DNA from: Mytilus edulis
Lineage: Eukaryota > Mollusca > Bivalvia > Mytilida > Mytilidae
DNA length: 64,000 nt
Direction: 5' to 3'
Assembly: GCF_963676685.1 (NCBI RefSeq)
Contig: NC_092345.1
Coordinates: 83,765,592-83,829,591 of the forward strand
The notes below the pieces were generated by a model. It did no database searches, was not told the DNA's origin, and was given only the letters and a program-made list of their open reading frames with translations. Positions 11,840 to 23,753 of the stretch are shown one piece after another; positions within the stretch are counted from its first letter, which is position 1; the number at the start of each line of letters is the position of its first letter. A program made the position numbers and the translations under genes.

Positions 11840-12510
11840 GTGTTTCGTATTTCGTTTTCTTTCTGGTCCAGACCCGGGTTTGTATCACACCTTTTGTCAT
11901 CTTTCCGAGTTGTGTCCCTTGCTAATGTGCCAAAAGTTGACCTTTGTTTACAAGTAGTTTCACCTGGTAGTTTCAATGTACCTCTATTCTTTGGTTTTAA
12001 TAAAAAGGTATATCAACTTAAATTTATGTAACCTTAAACCAGGAACATATATACTGTTCCCAGCTTAAACCAACCTTTAACTCACTTCTAAAATCAAATT
12101 GTAACTTTCTGACCAGATATGGCCTAAAACCACTATACCACATAATAACTGTAGTCTGTAGATTGTTATAAACAATTAAAATTAATAAGGCGACAATGAT
12201 GGCCTTTTTCGAGAAACAAACTTAAGAAAGTTGATTTTTTTGTTAGAATTAATGAAAAGTTTTTGGTCAGTATTTTTTGTCCAAAAAATATAGGTGCCTT
12301 TTCTTAACATAATTTGGACTTATCTCCCATACCTATCAATTTTGCACTCAAAACCATATGTCTCATCCGAGCATGAAAAGACCATTCAGTTCTGTTAGGG
12401 CTAAGGAAAATAAATTATTTTGCCTTTGGTATAATGGAGGGGGCTGATTGGAGGGTCTCATCACCATTCACGAGTTGATTTTTTTGTCAATCACAATCCT
12501 GCTTAATTAT
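11840..12510. other. Non-coding stretch
   Basis: Open frames here are short and carry no recognisable domain. I see no RNA gene or structured repeat. Confidence 0.35.
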
Positions 12511-12526
12511 TGTTAAGTGAGAAATA

Positions 12527-12684
12527 CACCTTATCGCTATTCCCGGCTGACCCGTCCGCTTGAACTTTTGACGTCAACAACAATCACTTTTCCATTGTGG
12601 CGTCAGACATTTTGTTTTATGACGTCAAAATTTTACGGGAACCTGTGTGATTTCCAGCAATGGCGGACAAATAGCGATAAGGTG
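12527..12684. mobile_element. Short MITE with CACCTTATCGCTATT TIRs and TA duplication
   Basis: The left terminus CACCTTATCGCTATT is matched by AATAGCGATAAGGTG at the right, with TA on both outer sides (12525-12526 and 12685-12686). The 158-bp body contains TGACGTCA-like sites (ACGTCAAC and GACGTCAA) and no coding frame. Size, TIR and TA duplication fit a Tc1/mariner-type MITE. Confidence 0.8.
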
Positions 12685-13250
12685 TATTGTATCCCACTTC
12701 TCGTTGCCATAATAGGGCATGTAATTTCCCCTGTCCCACCGAACTTCATTTCCCATTTTCACTCTTAAAAAATCTGCCAATCCTGTGTCATGCTAAGACC
12801 CCAATGATACCCACAATGCAGAGTGCACAAAGTATCTGATATATAATAAAAAATAACCGGCACACATATCGACCAATCAGGATTAGCCATACTCTTAATT
12901 CTGAATACCATGTTAATCTAATGGTTTATTGGACCGTAACCTCAATGCAATTACTATATATCCTTTTTATGAGGGGTACATTTCAAGTGATAAAATATAT
13001 ATTTTTTTGTAAAAAACACTTTTAAGTACATATCCTGACACTGATCATATGAGCACATATTTATATTATTTGAAGAAACTTTTTCCGAAGAATCTCATAT
13101 CTATCTGGTATTATATGGTCAAAACATGTCCAAGAATTTTGTAATATTATTGGGGGGGGGGGGGAGGACAGTTGTTTCATACAACACCCTCTTTCTTATA
13201 TAAGTGTTGTAATTTGGAACAGACAGGAATAAAGTAGTAGGCCTACTAAC

Positions 13251-14627
13251 AGTCAGAGCTCAGACATAAATAAGTCTGAATCTGCTTTTGACTTATAGAT
13301 GTCTAAATTTGTAAATTTTAGGATTTGTCTCCCTTTAATGCAAGACAAAATACGACTTAAGGTAGCACAATACAAAGATTTTATAACTCCAACTCCCAAG
13401 TTTTAAAATGCTGTAACTTTCTTAATAAAGCTTGAAAATTTATAAAAGTGGTAGTTTTGGATAGCTTTACTCTTTCAAATAAATGCAATGTTAGTATTAT
13501 GCTTTAATTATGTAACCAATTATAATGTTAACTGTGTCTAAAATATTTTCACCAAATTTCCACTTTCAAATGAAATTAGCTTCTGCATAGGTATCCCTAG
13601 AGGGTTGATTTTATTATATGTTGTTCCTATGGCCATTATCTACAAAAGGTTGTCTCAGATTTTAGATAGAATGTATAGAACAAATTTTACACCTAATTAA
13701 TCATTATCTTCTTTTATGTGGTTAGGATGTTTACACTAATTAGAGATTTGTGAGAGAATGGAATACCATAGAGACAATCTGAGACACCCTTTTGAAGCCC
13801 AAAATGTGTTGATTAAGATTTCGTTAAAATTTTTAGTATAGTTAAAGAGATGATAGAGCTCAATTCATTCAAGTGAACGTACCCATATTTTGCCACTAAT
13901 TACATAATAATTGATTACATAATGATTGCATAATAAAAATATTGCATTCATTTAAAAGATAAATCTTTTATCTATCTATGTATACCTCTTTTATTATTTT
14001 CTATGCATTCATAAGAAAGTTACAGCATTTCAAAGGTTAGTGATTGGAAGTAAAAAAATCTTTGTATTGTGCTACCTTAAATAAGTCAAATATTGTTAAG
14101 CAAGAAATGATTGACCAGAATCAAAAAGTTGCAAATATCAACTCCTACAAGTCGATAAGTTACCAAAATTGGTCAACTTCAAGACCCACGCATACTTATA
14201 AAAAGGTCATGCATCTAAATCAAATAATGACAACATTGAAATCCAATGCCTTGTCTTCTAAAGAAAAATATGAATGAGAGTCTGAAAAATCAGGGAATAT
14301 GTTAATTAACCTTACAATGCAACCACCTGGATCCACACTTAATGAGGTAAAAGATCTGTGTTTAGTAAGGATGTTCAATTAGATAATTAAATATAGATAG
14401 ACCAATTCCTTGTGAACTCCTAGACAGGTTTTTACTGTCAAAGGTGGTGTAGTTTGGCCACCAAGTCAAGTTAAGTTTTTTCATCAACATAAATAGACCT
14501 AAACAAGTCTGTCATTTTGTGACTTAGATAAGTCTAAAATTGAAAACACATTTTTATAAAGAATACATGTTTTGACTTCTTTAAGTCAAAAACAGAAATA
14601 GACTTGTTTATGTCTGAGCTCTGACTG
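13251..14627. mobile_element. Outer inverted-repeat element (AGTCAGAGCTCAGACATAA TIRs)
   Basis: The left 27 bases (AGTCAGAGCTCAGACATAA and on to AGTCT) are the reverse complement of 14601-14627 with one mismatch. Subterminal TAAGTC/GACTTA motifs recur on both sides. The interior is non-coding except for a nested insertion at 13361-14076. Without the nested insert the element would be about 650 bp. Confidence 0.6.
13361..14076. mobile_element. Nested non-autonomous element with TTAA target duplication
   Basis: Left terminus GGTAGCACAATACAAAGATT is mirrored by AATCTTTGTATTGTGCTACC at the right, at least 22 bp in all. TTAA lies immediately outside both ends (13357-13360, 14077-14080). TTAA duplication suggests a piggyBac- or Kolobok-type transposase in trans. 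It sits inside the outer element, so it is the younger insertion. No transposase frame. Confidence 0.75.
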
Positions 14628-14720
14628 ACTAAACATTCTTTCCTATATTGTCTAAATTTCCTACTTTGATATCCTTTTCTTCATGCTTTAGTTTTGATTT
14701 TTGTTTTGCAGGTTTTTATA

Positions 14721-17700
14721 ATGTATAAAACAGGACTTTTAATTCTGACAAGACCACTTCCTGTTTTAAAATCAGCTGTTCAATCAGTTTTGGAGGAAGC
14801 TGCAACAGTAGTATCCAATACACTCTATGTTCATATTCAACCATCATCCAGTTCAGATACATTCAAAATCGGGAATGTGCCTTGTTCTAAAGACTTCCGA
14901 TGTCTAATGACACAGTTGTACTCTTCTAGTGCTTCGCTATGCAATAATTTAGATGTCAGAATATTATTAAACAATGTATCAAATTTACCGTTGGAAAGGA
15001 ATTTAAAATTTGATTTAAAAAGACCTTGTGATATTGTACTGATAGACAATCAATTGATTGCTGATGAATTTCAAAATAAATCTAAATCTTTAGCAAGCTT
15101 AATGAAAGATGGATTAAAAGGACCAGCAGAAGTACACACATTAAGCATGCCTGCTGACAGTCAAAGCAGTATGATTGAGGATGATAAAGTGGAATCCTTT
15201 GATAATGTTGTTCTTGGTGGAACCTTTGACCGTTTACATGCAGGTCACAAAATAATGCTGAGTGAAGCATGTTTCCTGGCAGAACGACAGATAACAGTTG
15301 GAGTTACAGATGAAAATATGAATCGAAGTAGGAAATTAAGACAATGTAGGGAAAAGTGTTAAGTAGGCCAAAGATAAACCCCACTACATGTATGTTTATT
15401 TTGTTCCAAGAAACAACACTTACATTATCAGTTATTGAAATACTTCTTATATATTTCCTGAAAAGTTTTTATCAATTGTACTTATGCAGCACTGATGTTA
15501 GTATGAAAGATTTTAAATGTTGACTTCAGCAATGAGGGTAGGAATGCCCTTTACCGTCAAACAGTAATTTTTAGCGCAAATTGGTTAAAATTTTACCATA
15601 TTAAAATTGGTCAAAATATTCTTATTGTGATTTGTCAGCGGTCTCAAATAATTATCGTACCATTATTTTTTAGAAATTTTTTAACCTGATTCGCCAATAT
15701 CAGTAGATTTTTTTATCGTCTAAATGAAAGTGTACATTTTATCGTCATGCACCAAAAATTATCGTTAACATCATTTGGCAAGAATTTCTTACATTATTCA
15801 TCATGAAAAAAAATGACAGGAGTGTTGAATAACTCAGACTAATTGATGCCTCCATCAAACAACATTATTATTCTTAGGTGAATAATCTTTTCATAAATTC
15901 CAAAAACACTTCTTATCTGAAAACAAGATAATCTCTGATATGCAAAAATGTGTGTTTATCATACTTCATGATATTTGAACAATAAAAACTGGAACAAAAA
16001 TAAGGGGGATACACCACTTAGCACATACAAGGTTACACACTTTATTGAGTTACTTGTATATACTGTAAGAGAATAACACTTTTTCAGAAAAGACATTATG
16101 TGAACTGATAACTCCAACAGAGAAGAGAATTGAAGGTGTTTTAGACTTTCTACAGGATATCAAGCCATGCATTGAACATAAAGTTGTGGCAATAAATGAT
16201 ATGTTTGGTCCGACAATCTCTGATCCAGATCTCCAGTTTATTGTAGTCAGTGAAGAGACAAAGAGAGGAGGAGAAATAGTCAATGAAGAAAGACAGAAGA
16301 AGGTAGATATATATACATTCGTGTAAAATGACAATATTGTTTTATTTATCATCAGTTAGAATTATCTAAAGAAGTAGGTCAACCATAATGGTTCAAAAAC
16401 AGCCCTTATAATAGGAAGAATTTGAAAATTTGTATACTTAGGGTACCACCATTAGATTTTTTTGGGGTTGCAAGGTTGATTATTTTGCCAATGGAATATT
16501 TACTTTCACCTGCTACATATACTAGCACTGCTTACCAGTATTACTTTCTAAGAAACTATAAATGACTATGACATTGTTTGATAACCTACTAGTCCTTTTT
16601 TGTATATATAGAAATCTAAATAAAAAAAGGACAAGGCAGCACATCAAATATTACATCAAATATTATATATACTGGATCTTCTAAAATAGACAGATAAGGA
16701 AACAAATTTTAAACAACTTAAAAAGATTTGCTCCACAGTACTAATACAAGATGGTTAATATACAAAGATAATGTTACAAAATCATGTTGACAAATATTTT
16801 GGCCGAACAAATAACCTACAATATACATTTTGACCTGACACAGTGATGATCTCTTGTTATTTGCCCAATAGATATTTTAGTTTTTAGTCAACAGAGTGAG
16901 TGGCAATTTACATGTTGATAAAATAAATTATTTCAGGGATTTACTGTTCTGAAGCAACATGTGATAGAACTGGTTGTAGATTCATGTCATAATCAATACG
17001 AAGAGGAAAAAATAAGTTCATCATCATCGAGAAAGAGGCTTCTTGGAACTGTTATCAATCCTATTGTGGTATGTCTTCTTTGATTTTATTTACAAATTTT
17101 TCATATTATGAATGCAAATAATATATACAAAGTTTTGTCCAACTCAGAATGGCTCTGTGAATTAAGTGATACATGTACTGAGTTTTGTTGTTTTCATGGC
17201 CACTGCTAGAAGTTGTGTCATAAATGAGATTTGAATTTCTTTGGAAGGTCAAGTTAGAAACAAATGAATATTACAATAATTCTGAATACAGAAATGTGTT
17301 AAATGCTTCATTGTAAATTGTATATATTTTTTCAGCCAAACAGAAACATACCTAGCTCTCCTTATGTAATAGGATTGACAGGAGGCATAGCTAGTGGGAA
17401 GTCAGCACTGTGTGGAAGGTTAGAGAAACTAGGTGCTGGTATAGTGGACTGTGACAAATTAGGTAATGTCCATATCAATGGTTGTAATGTGTCACTTCAT
17501 TGACCTGCCCTGTCTGATAAGGGAGGTAATAAATAAGAAAATGTATGCCCTATCTGATAAGGGAGGTAATAAATAAGAAAATATATGCCCTATCTGAAAA
17601 GGGAGGTAATAAATAAGAAAATGTATGCCCTTTCTGATAAGGGAGGTAATAAATCAGAAAATGTATGCCCTGTCCATTATGGGACAAAACAAATAATAAC

Positions 17701-20700
17701 TGATAAGGGAGATGATTAACAACAAAAGTGTATGCCCTGTTTGATAAGGGAGATAACAAAGAAAGAAGCATATGCCCTGTCTTTGTCAAATAAGGTAGAT
17801 AACAAATCAGGATTGATGAGGGAGATAACAAATAAGGATTGATAAGGGAGATGACAAATATGGATTTGCCCTGTCTGATAAGGGGGATATCATAAATAGG
17901 GAAGTACCGAAGATTCATTTATTTTCATTGATACCCATTTTTGTGGATCAAGGCAAAATTGTATTTTCCTGGATATCAGATTTTATGGTTTTGCAAATTC
18001 CATGAAAATTGGTTTAAAACCAAAAATAACGAATCAACAGTATGTACTGTCTGATGAGGAAGATACTATGATATTATTACGTAAGTATTTCTGTATTGGC
18101 CTTGTTCTTGGTCCGAGGCTTGCTGTATTGGCCTGAGGCGAAGCCGAAGTCCAATACAGCTGGCCTCGGACCAATAACAAGGCCAATACAGAAATACATG
18201 TAATAGTATCTGTATTAATTAACTACAGTGTTACAATATTTTTTTTTAATTTCATTTCAAAAGAGATAAATATTTTTACTTTAAAGTGGAACTATCCAAA
18301 TCTCAGTTTGTTTCTTTTTACAAGATGCAATACATAATGATCTGGTGGCGGTGCTGTTTCCAGGTGTCTTCAGCATTTTCTCATCTGATGAATTTTTCTA
18401 CCCTTTTCAGTCACTATAAAGTGTTACAACTTAAATTTAGACGCAACACATAAATAGTAATTGGAAAGGTACTGCCATTGCATGTCTTATGCAGAAACTG
18501 ATTATAAAATCGATGTGTACCATCGTCATGATCGTGAAATAATTTATGAGGTCGTCAAGAAATGAACTTTGCGATAGTCTACATGTTCCCCAAACCTGAA
18601 ATAATTCTATCGTCTGCTTTCAAAATACTTTTTAAATGAATGTGACCGTCTTTTTAGCCTGAATTGTATGCCATAATGACATTTTCAGCATGTTTAAGAT
18701 GACTAAATGACAAACTGCGTCTTCAAAACAACTGTTTACTTTCATTTCGTGTTTATCGTGACTTTCGATGTAAAAACTAGAGACGTTTCGAAATCCTGCA
18801 CTTGTGTCATCTCGGCCAATACAGAAAAAAATCTATATTGGCCTAGTTATTCTGTATTGACCTAGTTTACACCTTATATTGCATAGGCAGTTTTCATCAT
18901 ATTAAGTCCAATAACAGTGTAGTTAATTAATGAAATAAGATAATCATAGTAAGCACTGTTAAGAACAGAGATACACATCAGAAAAGATGTTGGTTTATGG
19001 CTTTTTATGATAAATCAGGAATACTGATTCGTTATGCTGCTCTTTGATTTATATATAGATAAAAAGATATACATGTATAGGTTGCATCAATCAATGAGAC
19101 AACACCCTAACAACATGATAAAAAAAGATATTTATAAGTTTAACAAAATACAAGGGTCTTTATCACTTGTTATACTCTTAATTGTTGCTAGTCTATACAT
19201 GTAAGACTATGTGATATTTTTGAGAGACACACACAAATAATAGAACTTTTGTAGTTAATGATTTACATTTTCTTCTAAACTTGTTATTATTTTATATTTT
19301 TAAGATTGAAAATTGAAAGTTGAAATAAACTTAATGGTACTAGCACAAAATATTAAATTTTATATTTCTAGGCCATGAAGTGTATTTAAATGGAACACCC
19401 TGTTACAATATTTTGGTAGAACAGTTTGGCGATGAAATTGTTGGTAAAAATGGAGAAATACAAAGAAGAGCCTTAGGATCTATTGTATTTAGCAATCCAG
19501 TGAGATTAACAAATATTGTATATATCTTTAGATGTTGCATTTGCGAAGTCCAGGGTTTTTGAATTTGACAAATAGCAAAATTGGAATTATCTTGCTCTTT
19601 ACAAATAGTCCATTTGCCAATTACTGATTTAATTCATCTTGCTCCTTACAAATAGTCCATTTGCCAATTACCGAATTGATTCTGTTATTACACACTTTTT
19701 AAACAAATTACTTCCCTTTGTCAATCATAGACTGGTTCCATACCGGACACAATTGGCTTTTGCCAGTGCAAAGCATGATGAATTGAAAGTGATGTATCGG
19801 TGGTTTAACTAATTTTTCATGAAAAATAATTTCTGATGTCAAAATTATTTAGCTTAACAACAAATTAATGTAATTAAAAGATTGAAAACCTTAAAGATTA
19901 CTCACATTACGCACAGGTAAATTTGCTCATTCTACTAGCTGTCCATTGTGAATAAAAATTAATGTCCCTTATAAGGGAGACAACTAAAAAAGGGATCTCT
20001 AATTAAAGGGTCAATTATGGGAATTGGCAAATAGCCTATTTGTCACTACCATGCTATATTTTAGAAGTGAACTTGATAGGAAATAAAAGTTGAATGTAAC
20101 CAATGTTAATTGATAAATAAGAATTTCTAATTATTTGTAGGTTTATAATTTCCCCAATGAGTTGATTATATATTTATAATTAACATGTAGTTTGTTTGAT
20201 CTGAGTTGTTCATTGGTCAAAATTTGATTATGATGTCAAAATTTTCTGCTTTCTTTTGCTATTGTGACATTAAAAAAATGGTGAACATGACTGATGATGC
20301 AACATGCAAAGAACACATGTTTCGAAGATTTAAATTTGTAAATTTAGCTGTCTCTAGGAGAGAAATATTGTTCTTTAATTTTTAGCAGTGTGAGAAAAAT
20401 ATTTCTCCTCACAAGTGAAAAAATGATTTGTAAAATTTTTACTATGACTTTAAAATTTTCTCGATTTCTTCTGAATTTCCTTTGGTGTCGGGTGAAGTCA
20501 TGAGAATTTTTTTTTTTTTCAGTTTTTTTCACAACACATAAGTATATATATACATGTTTATAATTATATTATTTCAGGAAAAGCTGCAATTACTCAACAG
20601 AATTGTTTGGCCAGAGATAGGAAAATTTGCAGAAGACAAGATCAAGAAACATGCTGAAAGTTTGTAATAGATTAATTATTGTATGACTTCCATGCAAAAA

Positions 20701-23296
20701 AATACATTATTTGAATATAAAGTTACTCTTCAATTATTAAAGTTTTGTTTTATACTTTAATTTATATTCAAATTTCATCTCGAAGGATAAAAACTGACCA
20801 CCTCAAAATATCCAATAGGGCTGTAAGTGAACTTCCACAATAATCAATAAATCAAATATGTCGGCCCAGGCCATGTGAAAATGATAACAAATCTATGGCT
20901 TGTATGAATTATTCAAGATCTAATAAGACAAATACGATAATTTATACATGTAAAACTAAAGCGAAGATAAATATGCCATGTGTATGGCTGTTTTATTTTA
21001 CCTCCTGCAGGATAAAGCTAAGAAAAATCCCAATAACTATGACTTGCATGAGCTTTTTCATAAGAGCCTCTATAAAAAAATGTATTTTATCCTTTAAGCA
21101 AAAAAAAAAAAGTTCTTGTTGGCTCCAATTTACTTGTAAAGTAAGTAAATAAGTAAGTAAATATTCTATTTGCACATTTATGAATTTCAGCAACTCAACA
21201 TGACAGCTTACTCCTCAGTTACAACATGTGAACTGTGTCAAATATACAGTTGACATGTTATAACAACATGTTTATACTACTGTATAAATCTATTTAATTT
21301 CACTTTTGTTGTATTTTATAGATGGTAAAGAAATTGTGGTTTTGGAAGCCGCCTTACTATTAGATGCAGGCTGGAACAATCTTGTACATGAAGTGTGGAC
21401 ATCTGTTGTTCCCCCAGAGGAGGTAACTTACCTCAAATATTAACTTGCTATATGATAGCTGTACTTATATATTATATTATGTTGGATAAAAAAAAATTAA
21501 AAAAAAACATCACAAATTTCAACTTGAGATATGTGTTACTGTTGTTAAAATGATAAAATGGGGTTGAAGCAATGAGAATGTTAGAGTATTCTTACTCTGG
21601 TGTTATTAGAATTATTGTATCGTAACCGATACTCACTTCATGACCTTTGAAAAAAACCAACACTTTTTAATGTCACATTTTCTGTTGTGACGCAAAATTA
21701 CAACTAAATTTTTTTTTATTTTCTTCAATGACACAAACTTGAAATGGTGTATTGTGATATTCTCATCTGCCCTGAACAAGTGAAATCTAAGAGAAAGAAA
21801 TAATCATCCAACAGTTCGGTAATTTACATTCAAAATAAAATCTTTAATTGACACGTTGACAACTGGAAATAAGGTGTTGACAAAATACACAGTAATGATT
21901 GTTTATTATCAGGAGAATTTACAGGTTTTTGTAGCAGTTTTGTCTATTAATGATTCTTGTTGGCCTTGCATGGCTAAACACTCCGTCTTTATTCTAGGCA
22001 GTTAAGAGAATGATGGACAGAAATAATATGACAGAAGAGGAAGCAAACAAAAGGTTAAAGTCACAACTATCCAATAAAGAGAGAGTTCAAAGATCAAATG
22101 TTGTATTGTGTACTCTGTGGGAGTATGAGTACACTCAAACACAGGTATAAGTTTGTTTGAAACAGTTTATCTTTTTAAAACATTAGATGCTTATGGGCAT
22201 ACAGTACAGAAGAGATATAAACATTGAACTTGTTTGGAAATTTTCACACAAAGTTAGTGTTGATTTGCACTTTTGGATTTGCCAAGAAATTTTGCCAACT
22301 ACACTACTTATTTTAGTGAGAATTTTAGTTTATTTTTCCATGTTTCATGATAGAAAAAATACTACATTTCATATTTACTCGTAATACATTTCCTAAAAAC
22401 TTCCTCAACTCTCAAATGGAAAGAGATTTTTCACCTGATTTGTTGTCCTACCTGTTACAAAGAAAGGGTGAATGATGATGTATTACTATCAGTACATATC
22501 AGTTTTATAATTATTTATGATGCCCTGCTCCTTAGGACATGCTCCTGTGACTTTGAATTAATTAGTCATTTTCAATTTTAAGTTGTCTGCTTTTGAAGTA
22601 AGTTTGAAAGGAGCTATTTGCGATAGATCATAATGTTTTCTATAAAGTTGCATAATCATCAGTACATAACTATTTCAAGACCTTGTCCACTAGGTCATGG
22701 TCCAGTGAGTTTTAATCAATTAACAATTTTCCATGTTAAGTTTTCTGATTCAGTTAGGTTTTTTTTGGAACTATTTACAAAACCGGTAGACAATACTTTA
22801 TATAAAGTTACATTGCTGTCTGTACATCTCAGTTTGTCAACTATTTTAAGGCCCTACCCAACAGATGGTCCAGCGACTTTGAACTAATTTGCAATGTTGC
22901 TGTCCATCAGATTATCTTTTTCAGAATTTTATGTTGACAGGTGAGACATATCTCTGTGTCAACAGTTTATTTTTTGCTAAATGTCTCTATGTTAACATGC
23001 ATTGAGGTTGATTCCCAAAACAAAAATTGGATGTTAAAAAAAAATGAAATCGTACCATTATTGGTAAAATTTACCTTCAGGACAATTTTATTGCCACTAC
23101 AGAATTTTTTTTTCATGTTACTGTATATCCTTTTTCCTGCCAAAAAGTTTAATAAGATAAAGATATATGTTTCAATATCATGAGTATTGTCAGAATCAAG
23201 GTAATGATCTCGTATCATTTTTTCTAGGTTGAGAAGGCATGGTCCTTGTTACAGAAGAGGTTAACAGAGAGGAACTCAGAACATTCCAAATATTGA
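14721..23296 (+). CDS. COASY: Bifunctional coenzyme A synthase (PPAT + dephospho-CoA kinase), nine exons
   Basis: Catalyses the last two steps of CoA synthesis: adenylylation of 4'-phosphopantetheine, then 3'-phosphorylation of dephospho-CoA. Coding exons: 14721-15327, 16088-16302, 16937-17068, 17336-17462, 19372-19499, 20578-20659, 21322-21422, 21998-22144 and 23228-23296. All junctions are GT-AG and all phases agree, giving 535 residues (human COASY is 564 by memory). The start is the Met of [13 protein letters not shown], which aligns with the vertebrate N-terminus; an AG acceptor at 14710-14711 leaves nine 5'UTR bases in this exon, so a 5' non-coding exon must lie upstream and was not found. 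The PPAT domain has [12 protein letters not shown] (166-177, HxGH catalytic motif) and a Ser run followed by RKR at 301-308. The kinase domain has P-loop GGIASGKS (334-341), DCD (356-358) and an [10 protein letters not shown] block. The C-terminus ends [16 protein letters not shown]. No frameshift or missing key residue is seen. Confidence 0.95.
15370..16080. other. COASY intron 1, non-coding
   Basis: AT-rich intron sequence. A piece with TTATCGT repeats at 15650-15770 looks like decayed repeat, but I cannot delimit it. Confidence 0.4.
17501..17890. repeat. Intronic minisatellite, ~40-bp unit with GATAAGGGAG
   Basis: About nine degenerate units share TATGCCCTGTCTGATAAGGG and AGGTAATAAATAAGAAAATG. 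The first four units are nearly identical and later ones drift in length. It lies just downstream of the exon 4 donor of COASY. The minus-strand 122-codon frame across it is a repeat artefact. Confidence 0.85.
17907..18040. mobile_element. Short MITE in COASY intron 4
   Basis: The left end CCGAAGATTCATTTATTTTC is imperfectly mirrored by the right end (ACCAAAAATAACGAATCAACAG), with TA on both outer sides. This 134-bp form, with GATTCATTTATTTT ends, resembles a MITE family I know from bivalves. Non-coding. Confidence 0.5.
18068..18210. repeat. Long imperfect palindrome, 'TTCTGTATTGGCC'
   Basis: Arms of about 55 bp, starting TATTACGTAAGTATTTCTG and including TTGGTCCGAGGC, pair with CCTCGGACCAATAACAAGG and the mirror of the outer arm. 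The centre is a second GAGGCGAAGCC segment. The motif TGTATTGGCCTAGT recurs inside the neighbouring element near 18835-18870, so the two may be parts of one composite element. Confidence 0.6.
18223..18922. mobile_element. Inverted-repeat element flanked by TTAATTAA
   Basis: CTACAGTGTTA at the left and TAACAGTGTAG at the right are reverse complements with one mismatch, and TTAATTAA abuts both ends. This fits a TTAA-type target duplication but the 8-base identity also allows other readings. The 700-bp interior is non-coding. Confidence 0.5.
19590..19680. repeat. Short direct duplication in COASY intron 5
   Basis: A segment containing ACAAATAGTCCATTTGCCAA occurs twice about 60 bp apart, each preceded by CTTGCTC. 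Related AATTGGCAAATAG appears near 20020. No gene. Confidence 0.6.
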
Positions 23297-23567
23297 ACAT
23301 TTTAAACCTGTGATATCACATCTCAAACAGACAGTACATTGTCTTTCAGTCATCTTTTGAAAAAAAAACCACTTGTATGTAATATAAAGCTCTATGGATA
23401 ATCATGAAAAATTTAATATTAAACTTAAAAAATCATATAGAAACATTATATTGCCAAATTTATAACATTTAAAAATGTTTGAAGTTATTTTTTTATGTAC
23501 ATGAGTTTGGTGCTGTTTTCATTATAATTATTCCTCAATACATTTCATTGTTAAGATACAATAAGTA

Positions 23568-23573
23568 AATAAA
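23568..23573 (+). terminator. Candidate COASY polyadenylation signal AATAAA
   Basis: An AATAAA lies about 270 bases after the COASY stop in AT-rich sequence, followed within 40 bases by a GT-rich stretch (TGATCTGTTTTGTCC). That is the usual layout of an animal cleavage site. Transcript ends would be needed to confirm it. Confidence 0.45.
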
Positions 23574-23753
23574 TGATTAATCAAGTTTGATCTGTTTTGT
23601 CCAGGTTGCGATGAATGTAGAAAAGCAAGACATGGGTACTACTTTTTGAAATTATCGTCAAAAACAGTTTAAAAAATGAGGATTTATGATATGCAATTGA
23701 TAAAATATATGCTGTCCATTGGCATCATTATTACAATTTGCTGGTGTGTAAAC

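Noticed and set aside
16050-16352. 100-codon minus-strand frame
   Set aside because: Antisense shadow of COASY exon 2.
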